Origin: a virus
DNA: 64,000 nucleotides
Direction: 5' to 3' (one strand)
Virus record (IMG/VR): IMGVR_UViG_3300034198_018992
Coordinates: 43,637-107,636 of that record
Shown here in pieces: positions 36,541 to 45,295 of the stretch. The translations under genes and the position numbers were made by a program. Below the pieces are notes generated by a model that saw only the letters and a list, made by a program, of their open reading frames with translations, did no database searches and had not been told where the DNA came from. Position 1 is the stretch's first letter; every line of letters starts with the position of its first letter.

Positions 36541-37120
36541 CACTGTTTCTGATGAGGAACTGGCCGAAAAGGTCAGACTTGAAGGCGATAACAGCGCTAT
36601 TAAAGAGCTTTATACTAGGCATTTAGCCATATTCCGCTCAGAGAGAAGGAAGCTCCCTGACGAACTTCAGCGAGATATACTAGACGAAGACTTCTATCTT
36701 ATTATTTGGAAATCTTGCGATTCGTTCAGGCCCGATAGGAAGGTTAAGTTTTCAACTTGGTTGTTTGCGCAGACTAAATTTGCGAGAATGACCTCCTTCA
36801 AGAAATTCGAGTCTAGAACTCATAATTTAGTTCACGTTGACGACGATTTCTTGGGAGGCGTCCCATTAGAAAGAAGCGAAGAAGCTCACGAAGAAGCTCT
36901 AGCTATTGTGAAAAAAGAGCTTTCGGCTGAAAGTGATAACCGCTTAACTAGGCGAGCTAATAAAGTTCTCAAGCTGAGATATCTCTCTGGCGGAAAGAAG
37001 CCGATGACCTTCGAGAAAATAGCAAAAAACGTCGGCCTTTCCATATGGGGGACGGTAATTGTTCATAACAAAGCTTTGGAAGTCCTCAAAGATAAAGTGA
37101 AAAAAGGCTTGCAATCCTAA
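36533..37120 (+). CDS. small sigma70-family (ECF-like) sigma factor
   Basis: A 195-aa protein. The region 2 pattern is FYLIIWKSCDSFRPDRKVKF followed by STWLFAQTKFARM. The region 4 pattern is LKLRYLSGGKKPMTFEKIA then KNVGLSIWGTVIVHNKALEVL, a helix-turn-helix. Regions 1 and 3 are absent, as in ECF factors. It could redirect host RNA polymerase to middle or late phage promoters. Confidence 0.82.
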   Translation: MNSTVSDEELAEKVRLEGDNSAIKELYTRHLAIFRSERRKLPDELQRDILDEDFYLIIWKSCDSFRPDRKVKFSTWLFAQTKFARMTSFKKFESRTHNLVHVDDDFLGGVPLERSEEAHEEALAIVKKELSAESDNRLTRRANKVLKLRYLSGGKKPMTFEKIAKNVGLSIWGTVIVHNKALEVLKDKVKKGLQS

Positions 37121-37142
37121 CAAAAAAAGATAAACATAAGCT

Positions 37143-37484
37143 ATGTCACAATCAGACCGCGTATTCGCAGATGGCCTTTTCTATACTGAAAAGGAAAACT
37201 CTTATGGAAAAATCGGCAAGCTCGCAATCAGCGTCGATAAATTCATTGAATTTCTCAACGAGCATAAGGACGAGAGGGGATACGTCCGCGTAGACATCCT
37301 TGAGCGCAGGGAGCCTACAGAAGATAAGACCCATTATGGAATTCTGAATACTTACAAGCCTAAGCAGGAGTCTTCGGAAAGACCAAGAACTCAGGCTCCG
37401 AAAGCGGCAGCAAAGAAACCCGCTCAGCCGCGTTCAAAAGCTCCCGTCACTTCTGAGGAAGACCCCTTTGACACAGGCTTCTAA
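37143..37484 (+). CDS. hypothetical protein with acidic SSB-like C-tip
   Basis: A 113-aa protein with a folded N-terminal part (DGLFYTEKENSYGKIGKLA) and a disordered Pro/Ala/Lys linker ending EEDPFDTGF. The acidic, Phe-terminated tip resembles the protein-interaction tails of single-strand binding proteins. It may be a replication accessory protein. That is inference. Confidence 0.55.
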   Translation: MSQSDRVFADGLFYTEKENSYGKIGKLAISVDKFIEFLNEHKDERGYVRVDILERREPTEDKTHYGILNTYKPKQESSERPRTQAPKAAAKKPAQPRSKAPVTSEEDPFDTGF

Positions 37485-37489
37485 GAAGA

Positions 37490-38581
37490 ATGAAGCTCAA
37501 CTTCTCAGCCCCATTCAATACCGTAAGCTTCGGGTTCTGCGCGTATAACATCGCCAGAGTCCTAATGGAGCGCGACAATCTGTTGTCCGTCTACCCTATT
37601 GGCGGTCAAGCCGATTTGTCTGCTTACAATAAGCTAACTGGGGATTTTCGCCAGAAGCTATCTGACGGAATAGCGAGAGGAGCATCAAAAATAGACCGAG
37701 ATATACCGGAGTTGCGTCTCTGGCATATCGCGGGAAGCGAAGCTCGAATCAGCAAGCACTCAAACCTGATTACGTTTTACGAGTTGGACTCCCCGACACA
37801 GCAAGAGCTGGCTATCTTATCGTCATACGATAATGTTGTAGTAACCTCGCGCTCGGCTAAGTCTAAATTCGAGGAATTTGGTCTGAAAAACATCAATTAC
37901 GTTCCTCTAGGCTTCGACAATAAACATTTTTTCGAGACTGGAAAAGACTACTATCCAAAAGAGGTAACGGTGTTCTCTATATTTGGAAAATTCGAGTATC
38001 GAAAGCGTCACGCGAAAGCAATCAAGGCTTGGATTAAGAAATACAAAAACCGTAGAGATGTAATCCTACATACCCACGTTGCGAACCCTCATTTCTCGGC
38101 AGAGAACCATCAGATGATTTATGCCGATTTATTTGGCGGCGCTAAGCCGTTCAATGTGAATGTTCTTCCTTTTTCAAGGACTCTGGGAGAACTTAACGAG
38201 GCTTACAACGCAACGGACATCGTTATTGATATGTCTGGCGCAGAGGGATTCTCTCTTCCGTCTTTTCACTGTCTTGCCCTAGGAAAGCACGGTGTCATTC
38301 ATAATTGCACCGCAATGAAGGACTGGGCAAATGACGAAAACGCCGTTCTTGTACAGCCGAGCAAGAAGATTCCTGCGTACGACGGTGTGTTTTTTCAGCA
38401 AGGAGCGCCTTTCAACCAAGGCAACATCTTTGACTGGGAAGAAGAGGCATTCATCGAAGCTTGTGAAAAAGCCCTAGCAAGAAAGCTGAACAATAAGGAA
38501 AACGCTGCTGGTAAAAAGCTCCAGAGCGAGTTTTCTTGGGAAAAGACAGCGGACTCTCTGACCAGCATCATCGCCAACTAA
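37490..38581 (+). CDS. glycosyltransferase, GT4 family
   Basis: A 363-aa GT-B protein. Clues include VVVTSRSAKSKFEEFG then INYVPLGFDNKHF, VFSIFGKFEYRKRHAKAI in the donor half, and DMSGAEGFSLPSFHCLALG, the E-x7-E sugar-nucleotide motif. It may glycosylate phage DNA or a host surface polymer. The donor is unknown. Confidence 0.83.
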   Translation: MKLNFSAPFNTVSFGFCAYNIARVLMERDNLLSVYPIGGQADLSAYNKLTGDFRQKLSDGIARGASKIDRDIPELRLWHIAGSEARISKHSNLITFYELDSPTQQELAILSSYDNVVVTSRSAKSKFEEFGLKNINYVPLGFDNKHFFETGKDYYPKEVTVFSIFGKFEYRKRHAKAIKAWIKKYKNRRDVILHTHVANPHFSAENHQMIYADLFGGAKPFNVNVLPFSRTLGELNEAYNATDIVIDMSGAEGFSLPSFHCLALGKHGVIHNCTAMKDWANDENAVLVQPSKKIPAYDGVFFQQGAPFNQGNIFDWEEEAFIEACEKALARKLNNKENAAGKKLQSEFSWEKTADSLTSIIAN

Positions 38582-38582
38582 T

Positions 38583-38963
38583 ATGCCAATCTATCGCTTT
38601 TCGCATCCAAAAAACGAAAAAAAGACTGTTGACATTCATTTAGGTATGAATGATGAGCACCGCTTTGTAGATAAAAACGGTGTAGAATGGGACAGAGTAT
38701 GGTTCGTGCCGCAAGCCTCAGTAGATGCGGCCATCGACCCATTTAACGCGAACGCGTTTGTCGATAAAACCGGCAAAGACAAAGGAAGTATCGGAGACCT
38801 TTGGGACCGCTCGGCAGAAATGTCTAGGAAAAGAGCCGAGAAAAGGGATGGAGTCGACCCAGTTCAAGAAAGCTATTTTAAGAAAGCCCGCGAAAAAAGA
38901 AAAGGCAAGCCGAGCTTTCTAGAACTCAAAAAGCGAGCCGAATCAGCTTCGGCCACCTTGTAA
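38583..38963 (+). CDS. hypothetical protein, FmdB-like start
   Basis: A 126-aa protein opening MPIYRFSHPKNEKKTVDIHL, recalling FmdB-type phage proteins but without their CxxC zinc pairs. The C-terminus is highly basic and helical (KKAREKRKGKPSFLELKKRA). Possibly nucleic-acid binding. Confidence 0.55.
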   Translation: MPIYRFSHPKNEKKTVDIHLGMNDEHRFVDKNGVEWDRVWFVPQASVDAAIDPFNANAFVDKTGKDKGSIGDLWDRSAEMSRKRAEKRDGVDPVQESYFKKAREKRKGKPSFLELKKRAESASATL

Positions 38964-38976
38964 CATACAACCGAAT

Positions 38977-39138
38977 ATGAACGAAGCCATCACACTACTA
39001 CAAATCAACCTAGAAACGATGCTCAACAACGCCCCAATCAATGAATCCAGAGGGAATATCGAGCAGGCCGAGCTTGAGCGCGCTAACGCGCAGTCTTACC
39101 TGAAAGCTATTGAATTGCTGACGCAGGCGTCAGCGTAG
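38977..39138 (+). CDS. small helical protein, 53 aa
   Basis: An ATG at 38977 opens 53 codons ending TAG. The product (MNEAITLLQINLETMLNNAP, then two amphipathic helices) has good codon use and fills the space after the previous gene. No family recognised. Confidence 0.55.
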   Translation: MNEAITLLQINLETMLNNAPINESRGNIEQAELERANAQSYLKAIELLTQASA

Positions 39139-39151
39139 CCTCCTACACGAA

Positions 39152-39169
39152 ATAGCGACGAGTCGCTAT
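39152..39169. promoter_or_regulatory. perfect 8-bp palindrome, possible operator
   Basis: ATAGCGAC-GA-GTCGCTAT, followed on the plus strand by seven A. There is no U-tract on either strand, so it is not a typical terminator. It lies 65 nt upstream of the MazG-like gene. Confidence 0.4.
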
Positions 39170-39201
39170 AAAAAAAGACCAGCCTCCTGATTTTTCTGGA
39201 C

Positions 39202-39234
39202 TTGCCGTTCTATAGGCTGTAATATAGAAGGCAT
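39202..39234 (+). promoter_or_regulatory. probable promoter with leaderless layout
   Basis: TTGCCG, a short 15-bp spacer, TATAGA and 6 nt to the ATG at 39235. Spacer length makes it weaker than the others. Confidence 0.45.
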
Positions 39235-39813
39235 ATGACAAAAGGACAGACACAGGTAGCGGAATTCATGACTAAATTCGGACAAGAGGTTCCGAAAAGT
39301 CCCATTCAATTAGACGAAAAAACAGCCAAGCTGAGAGCTGCTCTTATTCTTGAAGAGGCTTTTGAAACTATCACAAAGGGGTTAGGATTAAGCGTCAGGT
39401 TGGTCGATAGCTATGAAAACCACTCTTCAGACTTCACGGTAAAGGAAGGCTCCCTGAATTGCCTAACCTTTGATTTCAAAAAAGAGAAAGAGCCAGATTT
39501 GGTGCAACTGGCGGACGGTTTGGGAGATTTGGCTTATGTGGCCGAATTTGGGACTGCGGTAGCCGCAGGGATTGACCTCGAACCTATTCAGGACGAAATA
39601 CATCGCTCCAATATGTCGAAACTATGGAGTGGCAAAGACGTCGAAACACGGCTACCCGTCCTTTCCGGTAGCCCGAGCTGCGTCATTACCGAAGTAGGGC
39701 CGGATAAGTTTTTGGTGAAAAGGCTCGACGGAAAGATTATGAAGTCTCCTTCATATAGCGAAGCGAATATTGCTCCGATTATCCTCTCTCAAAAAGAGGG
39801 AGCTTCAGCCTAA
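39235..39813 (+). CDS. MazG / PRA-PH-like pyrophosphohydrolase
   Basis: A 192-aa protein. RAALILEEAFETITKGL and LADGLGDLAYVAEFGTAVAA carry the ExxE and ExxD metal sites, and EIHRSNMSKLW is typical of phosphoribosyl-ATP-pyrophosphatase-like phage proteins. The C-terminal 50 residues (VKRLDGKIMKSPSYSEANI) also fit that group. Likely a dNTP or alarmone hydrolase, just before ribonucleotide reductase. Confidence 0.8.
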   Translation: MTKGQTQVAEFMTKFGQEVPKSPIQLDEKTAKLRAALILEEAFETITKGLGLSVRLVDSYENHSSDFTVKEGSLNCLTFDFKKEKEPDLVQLADGLGDLAYVAEFGTAVAAGIDLEPIQDEIHRSNMSKLWSGKDVETRLPVLSGSPSCVITEVGPDKFLVKRLDGKIMKSPSYSEANIAPIILSQKEGASA

Positions 39814-39821
39814 TTCTCGAT

Positions 39822-40793
39822 ATGCTATTTGAAGAACAGGTATCTCGCAAGCCGAATCTCTACCCTTGGACAGAGCAGTTTATTGAGGCGATGCATAACG
39901 GCTTTTGGACCGATAAAGAGTTCAATTTTCAGAGCGACAAGCAAGACTTTAAGACCGCCCTTACTCCACTTGAAAAGCAGGTGATAGTTAGGACGCTTTC
40001 TGCGATTGGGCAAATCGAGGTCGCGGTGAAAAAGTTTTGGGCGAAACTTGGAGACAATCTTCCGCACCCGTCCATCACCGACTTGGGCTACGTTATGGCT
40101 AACGTAGAAGTCATTCATAATAACGCTTACGAAAGGCTTCTGAAGGAGCTTGAGCTAGAAGATATTTTCGAGGAAAATCTAAAAGAAGCCGTCATATCTG
40201 GCCGCGTAAACTATCTACGCAAATACACACACCGGTTTTACGATAACTCGAAGAAGAATTACATCTATGCGTTGATTTTGTTCACGCTCTTTATCGAGAA
40301 TGTGTCTCTGTTCAGCCAGTTTTATACGGTTTTGTGGTTCGGAAGATTCAAAAATCTTCTTAAAGATACAAACCAACAAGTCCTTTATACAAAAAACGAG
40401 GAGCTTATTCACGCTCAGGTCGGTATCAAGCTGGTCAACGTGCTTCGAGAAGAGTATCCTGAGCTATTCGACGCGGAGCTGGAAGAGCGAATCAAGGCCG
40501 AGGCGGCGGACGCTTTCAAAGCCGAATCGAAGATAATTGATTGGATGATTGGAGATTACGTCGGACCCCGAATGAATCCCGACGTGCTGAAAGAGTATGT
40601 CAAGTCGCGAATCAACGATTCGCTTCAGCAGATTGGCTACTCCAAGATTTACGAAATCAACCCTGAGCTTGCTCGTGATTTTGAATGGATGGACGAAGAG
40701 GTGCTCGGCAATAACGCGACCGACTTCTTTTTCAAGCGCCCCGTGGATTATGCTAAAAAAGCAAAAGCATTTACGGCAGACGATTTGTTCTAA
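39822..40793 (+). CDS. nrdB: ribonucleotide reductase, class I small subunit
   Basis: A 323-aa ferritin-like protein. Metal ligands are visible in GQIEVAVKKFW, NVEVIHNNAY (with the radical Tyr four residues after His), FIENVSLFSQF and NEELIHAQ. The C-terminal FTADDLF is the usual large-subunit docking tail. With the next gene it makes dNDPs. Confidence 0.9.
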   Translation: MLFEEQVSRKPNLYPWTEQFIEAMHNGFWTDKEFNFQSDKQDFKTALTPLEKQVIVRTLSAIGQIEVAVKKFWAKLGDNLPHPSITDLGYVMANVEVIHNNAYERLLKELELEDIFEENLKEAVISGRVNYLRKYTHRFYDNSKKNYIYALILFTLFIENVSLFSQFYTVLWFGRFKNLLKDTNQQVLYTKNEELIHAQVGIKLVNVLREEYPELFDAELEERIKAEAADAFKAESKIIDWMIGDYVGPRMNPDVLKEYVKSRINDSLQQIGYSKIYEINPELARDFEWMDEEVLGNNATDFFFKRPVDYAKKAKAFTADDLF

Positions 40794-40799
40794 ACTTAT

Positions 40800-42953
40800 A
40801 TGAAAGATTTTTATTGGCTTAACGAAAAATCCCGCACATTTCTTGAGCGCGGATATTTGCAAAATGGACAGTCTCCAGAAGTCCGCATTCAGGAGATAGC
40901 TGACGCTGCCCAAGCGATTCTACTGAAAGACTATGAAGACTTCCGTAATGGAAAAGTCGAAAGCGGCGACACCGACTACGAAGCGCTAAAAGGCTTCGCG
41001 GAGAAGTTCGTCGGATACATGAAGAAAGGTTACTACTCTTTAGCCTCTCCGGTGTGGGCGAACTTCGGCCTCAAAAGAGGACTTCCGATTAGTTGTAATG
41101 GCTCTTATATCGGAGATGATATGGGGGAGATTCTCTATAAAGCCTCCGAGATAGGAATGATGTCGAAGCACGGCAGCGGCACTTCTGGATATTTCGGGGC
41201 ATTGCGTGAGCGCGGCGCTAAAGTTTCTGGTGGTGGACGCTCTAGCGGTCCCGTTCATTTCATGGAGATATATGACGTAATTACTGAAGTCGTATCGCAG
41301 TCTGGAGTTCGTCGTGGCAACTTTGCGGCGTATCTTCCCGTCGAACACCCAGATATTGCCGAGTTTCTACAGATTCGCAACGAGGGTCACGCTATCCAAC
41401 ATATGAGCATCGGCGTCACGGTTTCCGATGCGTGGATGGAGTCCATGATTTCAGGCGACAAAGACAAGCGCGAGCTTTGGGCGAAAATCATCAAGAAGAG
41501 ATTTGAGTCTGGCTATCCTTACATCATGTTCTCGGACACGGTGAACAACAACGCCCCGCAAGTCTACAAAGATAAAGGAATGAAGATTCACGCCTCCAAC
41601 CTGTGTCTGACCGGCGATACATTAGTCCAAATTCGTGTAGAAGGTGAAGAACTAACTGTCCGAATGAAGGATTTGGATTTTTACATGGATAAACCAGTAG
41701 AAGTAAAATCCTTTGACATCGAAACCGGCAAGGACGTTTATTCTTCGGTTAAGCTCTTCTCGCAAACGGGAGAGTCGACGGAAATTATTGAAATTGAGGA
41801 CGAGCAAGGCAACGTCATAAAATGCACGCCTGAACATAAAATCTACACACAAAACCGAGGATACGTTGAAGCGCAGGACTTAAAAGAAGACGATATTCTT
41901 AGACAAAGTGCTAACGGTAATGCTTCGGGACTATCTGAGCGGTTCATTAATACGCTAAAAATTAAAAGATACACTCACGTCGAAGCCGTTTACGATATCA
42001 CAGTAGAAAAGACTGAAAATTTCTTCGCGAACAACATCCTAGTTCATAACTGTTCTGAGATAGCCCTAGCTTCAGATAGGGACGAGTCTTTTGTTTGCGA
42101 TTTAGGTTCAATGAACCTATTGCATGCAGAAGAATGGATGCAGACGGATGCGGTAGAAGTCTTCGCGCTCTTTTTGGACGCGGTCATGTCGGAATACATC
42201 GACAAAGTTAAAGGCATCCGCTTCATGGAAGCTGCATACCGCTTTGCCGTCAATCAACGCGCCCTAGGAATGGGAACATTAGGCTGGCACTCGTTCCTTC
42301 AATCAAAAAGCATTGCTTTTGAGTCATTCGACGCAAAAATGTGGAACGTGAAAATCAGCAAGTTCTTGGCCGAAAGAAACCACGAAGCTAATAAAGTTAG
42401 GGCCGTTCTATTTGGCGAGCCACCGCTTTTGAAGGGTTATGGGCTGCGTAACGTCACGACGATGGCGATAGCCCCTACAACGTCATCCTCGTTCATTCTG
42501 GGGCAGGTCTCCCCATCAATCGAACCGCTTAACTCTAACTACTTCGTCAAAGACTTGGCCAAAGGCAAATTCACATACAAAAACCCATATTTGAAAGAAG
42601 TGCTTAAAAAGCACAGCAAGGATACTCAGGAAGTATGGCAAAACATCCTCATTCACGACGGCTCAGTGCAGCATCTCGATTTCTTGACTGACAACGAGAG
42701 GGATGTCTTCAAAACCTTCGGAGAGATTAGCCAAAAAGAAATCATCATTCAAGCCGCTCAACGCCAAAAATATATTGACCAGTCTCAGTCAATCAATCTA
42801 ATGATTCATCCAAAAGCTTCAGTAAAAGAAGTCAACGCGTTGCTGATTGAGGCTTGGAAATTAGGAGTAAAAACTTTGTATTATCAGAGAAGCACGTCTC
42901 CCGCCCAAGAGCTAGGAAGAAGCATTTTGGCCTGTAAATCATGTGAAGCTTAA
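40800..42953 (+). CDS. nrdA: ribonucleotide reductase, class I large subunit, with intein
   Basis: A 717-aa precursor, about 568 aa after splicing. Landmarks are SCNGSYIGDDMGEIL, GSGTSGYFGALRERG, the catalytic NLC-SEI (split by the intein), DLGSMNL, IAPTTSSSFILGQ and the C-terminal CKSCEA redox pair. No N-terminal ATP cone is present. The intein occupies residues 269-417 and splits the active-site motif, so the enzyme is inactive until splicing. The gene lies 6 nt after nrdB. Confidence 0.9.
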   Translation: MKDFYWLNEKSRTFLERGYLQNGQSPEVRIQEIADAAQAILLKDYEDFRNGKVESGDTDYEALKGFAEKFVGYMKKGYYSLASPVWANFGLKRGLPISCNGSYIGDDMGEILYKASEIGMMSKHGSGTSGYFGALRERGAKVSGGGRSSGPVHFMEIYDVITEVVSQSGVRRGNFAAYLPVEHPDIAEFLQIRNEGHAIQHMSIGVTVSDAWMESMISGDKDKRELWAKIIKKRFESGYPYIMFSDTVNNNAPQVYKDKGMKIHASNLCLTGDTLVQIRVEGEELTVRMKDLDFYMDKPVEVKSFDIETGKDVYSSVKLFSQTGESTEIIEIEDEQGNVIKCTPEHKIYTQNRGYVEAQDLKEDDILRQSANGNASGLSERFINTLKIKRYTHVEAVYDITVEKTENFFANNILVHNCSEIALASDRDESFVCDLGSMNLLHAEEWMQTDAVEVFALFLDAVMSEYIDKVKGIRFMEAAYRFAVNQRALGMGTLGWHSFLQSKSIAFESFDAKMWNVKISKFLAERNHEANKVRAVLFGEPPLLKGYGLRNVTTMAIAPTTSSSFILGQVSPSIEPLNSNYFVKDLAKGKFTYKNPYLKEVLKKHSKDTQEVWQNILIHDGSVQHLDFLTDNERDVFKTFGEISQKEIIIQAAQRQKYIDQSQSINLMIHPKASVKEVNALLIEAWKLGVKTLYYQRSTSPAQELGRSILACKSCEA
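41604..42050 (+). mobile_element. mini-intein in the ribonucleotide reductase large subunit
   Basis: 149 residues starting CLTGDTLVQI (block A) and ending ENFFANNILVHN before extein Cys (blocks F and G, His-Asn). CTPEHKIYTQNRG is block B with its TxxH-type His. No homing endonuclease domain fits in this length. The first C-extein residue is the catalytic Cys of NLCSEI. Confidence 0.9.
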
Positions 42954-42962
42954 AATCTTTTC

Positions 42963-42991
42963 TTGACTGCTCGGTCATAGAAAGGTAGTAT
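42963..42991 (+). promoter_or_regulatory. promoter for the glycosyltransferase cluster
   Basis: TTGACT, 17-bp spacer, TAGTAT and 9 nt to the ATG at 43001. Confidence 0.7.
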
Positions 42992-43000
42992 GACTATTTC

Positions 43001-43801
43001 ATGTTCTCGATTTATACATCAGGCTTCAACCTCATCAAGGGCGGTTTCAATTTCGGACAGGCTCTTCGCCGGTTTGCGCGGATAGCAGATGAAGTAGTTA
43101 TTGCCGTCAATAAAAGCGAAGACGACACCTTAGCAAGGGTAGAGGAGTGTGGTCGTCTGTATTGCGGTGGCAAGCTCAAAATCGTAAGCGAAAACATTCC
43201 TTATACGCATCCTGAAATGGATGGGATGCTAAAAGACGCCGCCTTACAAAGAACCTCTAGTCTATTCAAAATAGGTCTAGACCTTGACGAGTATATTCCC
43301 TATTGGCAAATAGCTAATGGACTTTGGGACACTTTGGCCGAGAAAATGCTGACTTTTGGTTTCCCAGCGGCTTTCGTTCCGGTTGTCAATCTTTATGGCG
43401 ACGAGTATCATGTTTCTGATGTGGGTCAGAAATGGTATATTCATCGCTCTGGCTATCATAGAGGGGTAGTAAATTTTGCGAAGAAGCCCGACGGAACGCA
43501 CGATATCACCAAATCTGACGGCTGCGAATTGCTAGACGGCAAAGGGGATTTAGCTCACACGCTCCCGAACATTATTCAGTCTCTATCTACGGAAGAGAGG
43601 CTAGAGATTCTCGCTAGGAAGCGTTTGCCTTTCGTCGTCCACACCGGCTACGTCAATCTAGAAAGAAGGGCTGAATTAAATAGGTCATTTTGGAATAGCC
43701 ACTGGAAAACTGAGTGTGGAGAAGAGGTATCAGTGCCGACAAAACTGGAAGAGTTGACAAAGAAAACGACGGTGAACCACCGCCTAAGTCTCCGCGATTA
43801 G
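43001..43801 (+). CDS. GT2-like glycosyltransferase
   Basis: A 266-aa protein. ADEVVIAVNKSEDDTLARVE is the GT-A nucleotide-binding start, and FKIGLDLDEYIPYW contains the DxD-type metal site (DLDE). It is the first gene of a four-gene GT2 run. The sugar and acceptor are unknown. Confidence 0.75.
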   Translation: MFSIYTSGFNLIKGGFNFGQALRRFARIADEVVIAVNKSEDDTLARVEECGRLYCGGKLKIVSENIPYTHPEMDGMLKDAALQRTSSLFKIGLDLDEYIPYWQIANGLWDTLAEKMLTFGFPAAFVPVVNLYGDEYHVSDVGQKWYIHRSGYHRGVVNFAKKPDGTHDITKSDGCELLDGKGDLAHTLPNIIQSLSTEERLEILARKRLPFVVHTGYVNLERRAELNRSFWNSHWKTECGEEVSVPTKLEELTKKTTVNHRLSLRD

Positions 43802-43803
43802 AT

Positions 43804-44610
43804 ATGAGTTTGCATCACGATATACAGGACGGGTTTAGTGTATTGATTCCTACTTGGAACAACCTGAAATACGTTCAAGCTTGCGTAAGGAGCATCAGAG
43901 ATTATAGCCGATTCCCTCATGAAATTGTGCTACACATTAACGAGGGGACTGACGGGACTTTAGAATGGGCTCAATCCGAAGGTCTTAAGTTCACATACAC
44001 CAAAAATAACGTCGGGGTTTGTGAATCTATGAACGCCGCGTTCTCGATTTCGTCTAGAAAACAAACAATCTATTTTAACGATGATATGTTTGCCCTGCCA
44101 AGCTGGGACGTGGAGCTAGCTTTATTTGCTAGTGCAAGAGACATCGGCACTAACGAGGCGTTTATTTCTTCTACAATGATAGAGCCACGGGGTGATAACC
44201 CTTGTTGTCTGGCTCCAAGAGATTATGGTCAAAGCATCGAGACTTTCAGAGAATCGGACTTAATAAAAGACCTGACCGCCCTGAGAGAGCAATCTCCAAA
44301 TAGGAAAGGTTCGACTTGGCCCCCTTGCATCGTCAGTAGGGATAACTGGATAAAAGTAGGAGGATACTCTACAGAATTCTCGCCAGGCTTCGGTAGCGAC
44401 CCCGACTTAGCAAAGAAGCTCTATGATGTAGGAATAAGAAAATTCGTTGGGGTTGGTCGAAGTTTAGTTTACCACTTTATTTGCAAAACTACAAAGGTCA
44501 AAAATTTTGTGCATAATAACGGCGACGCAACTTTTGAGCGCATACACGGAATGAGTATAGGCAAGTTCGTTCATAACGTATTACATCGCGGGGAAGAGTG
44601 CAATGACTAG
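43804..44610 (+). CDS. GT2 family glycosyltransferase
   Basis: Start at MSLHHDIQDG (43804), 2 nt after the previous stop. FSVLIPTWNNLKYVQACVRS, GTDGTLEWAQS and IYFNDDMFALPSW (the DxD position) mark a GT-A fold. SPGFGSDPDLAKKLYDVGI is the later acceptor-side motif. It overlaps the next gene by 8 nt. Confidence 0.82.
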   Translation: MSLHHDIQDGFSVLIPTWNNLKYVQACVRSIRDYSRFPHEIVLHINEGTDGTLEWAQSEGLKFTYTKNNVGVCESMNAAFSISSRKQTIYFNDDMFALPSWDVELALFASARDIGTNEAFISSTMIEPRGDNPCCLAPRDYGQSIETFRESDLIKDLTALREQSPNRKGSTWPPCIVSRDNWIKVGGYSTEFSPGFGSDPDLAKKLYDVGIRKFVGVGRSLVYHFICKTTKVKNFVHNNGDATFERIHGMSIGKFVHNVLHRGEECND

Positions 44611-45295
44611 CGGCGACGTAACCCTGACGATAACCTCTTGCAAGAGGTTGGAGCTATTTCTTAAGACGATGCGCGCGTTCTCTCAAGCGTGTTTAGATGT
44701 CACGAGTATTGGCTCCGTCATCCTGTCTGACGATAGCTCTAGCGAGGAAGAGGTTCGGATTATGAAACGCGAGCTTGATGTTTTATTTGGAAATTTCGCG
44801 ACTATCGAGGTTCTTACAGCAAAAAACGACGCGGAGAAAGGGTTGGCCGCTAGCCTTAATCGCATTTGGGACAATGTCAAGACACGATATATTTATCATC
44901 TAGAAGACGATTGGGAATACGTCAGAAAAGGCAATATCCTTGCCGAATCGTTCAGAATTATTAACGAATCCGAAGGCGTAATAAAATCCGTACTGTCGCG
45001 CCGGTTGGAGATGTATACTCCGAGAACCTTAAGCGATGGCACGGAATATTTTATATGCGAGCGCGGCATCGACCGTATCGGTCACAGACGCGGGCACGGC
45101 TATTCTCTCAATCCATCTTTACAAGATTTCGAGTTCTTTCGTTCTAATTTTCATTCTTTCAGAAGCTACGACACAGAAAATAGCTTTGGAGACAGAATGT
45201 ATGATATGGGATATAGAGTTGCTACGGTAGGTAAAGACTACGTCGTACATTCAGGTGAAATCTCAGCCTTTGACATAAATAATACAAACAGATGA
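44603..45295 (+). CDS. GT2-like glycosyltransferase
   Basis: A 230-aa protein. VTLTITSCKRLELFLKTMRA starts the GT-A fold, VILSDDSSSEEE follows, and YIYHLEDDWEYV holds the acidic metal motif (EDDW). GHGYSLNPSLQ resembles glycosyltransferases with an N-terminal catalytic domain only. It is operonic with its neighbours. Confidence 0.75.
   Translation: MTSGDVTLTITSCKRLELFLKTMRAFSQACLDVTSIGSVILSDDSSSEEEVRIMKRELDVLFGNFATIEVLTAKNDAEKGLAASLNRIWDNVKTRYIYHLEDDWEYVRKGNILAESFRIINESEGVIKSVLSRRLEMYTPRTLSDGTEYFICERGIDRIGHRRGHGYSLNPSLQDFEFFRSNFHSFRSYDTENSFGDRMYDMGYRVATVGKDYVVHSGEISAFDINNTNR

Noticed and set aside
43714-43803. 30-codon N-terminal extension of the GT2 gene
   Set aside because: It overlaps the end of the previous gene and shows no conserved pattern; the ATG at 43804 is better placed.
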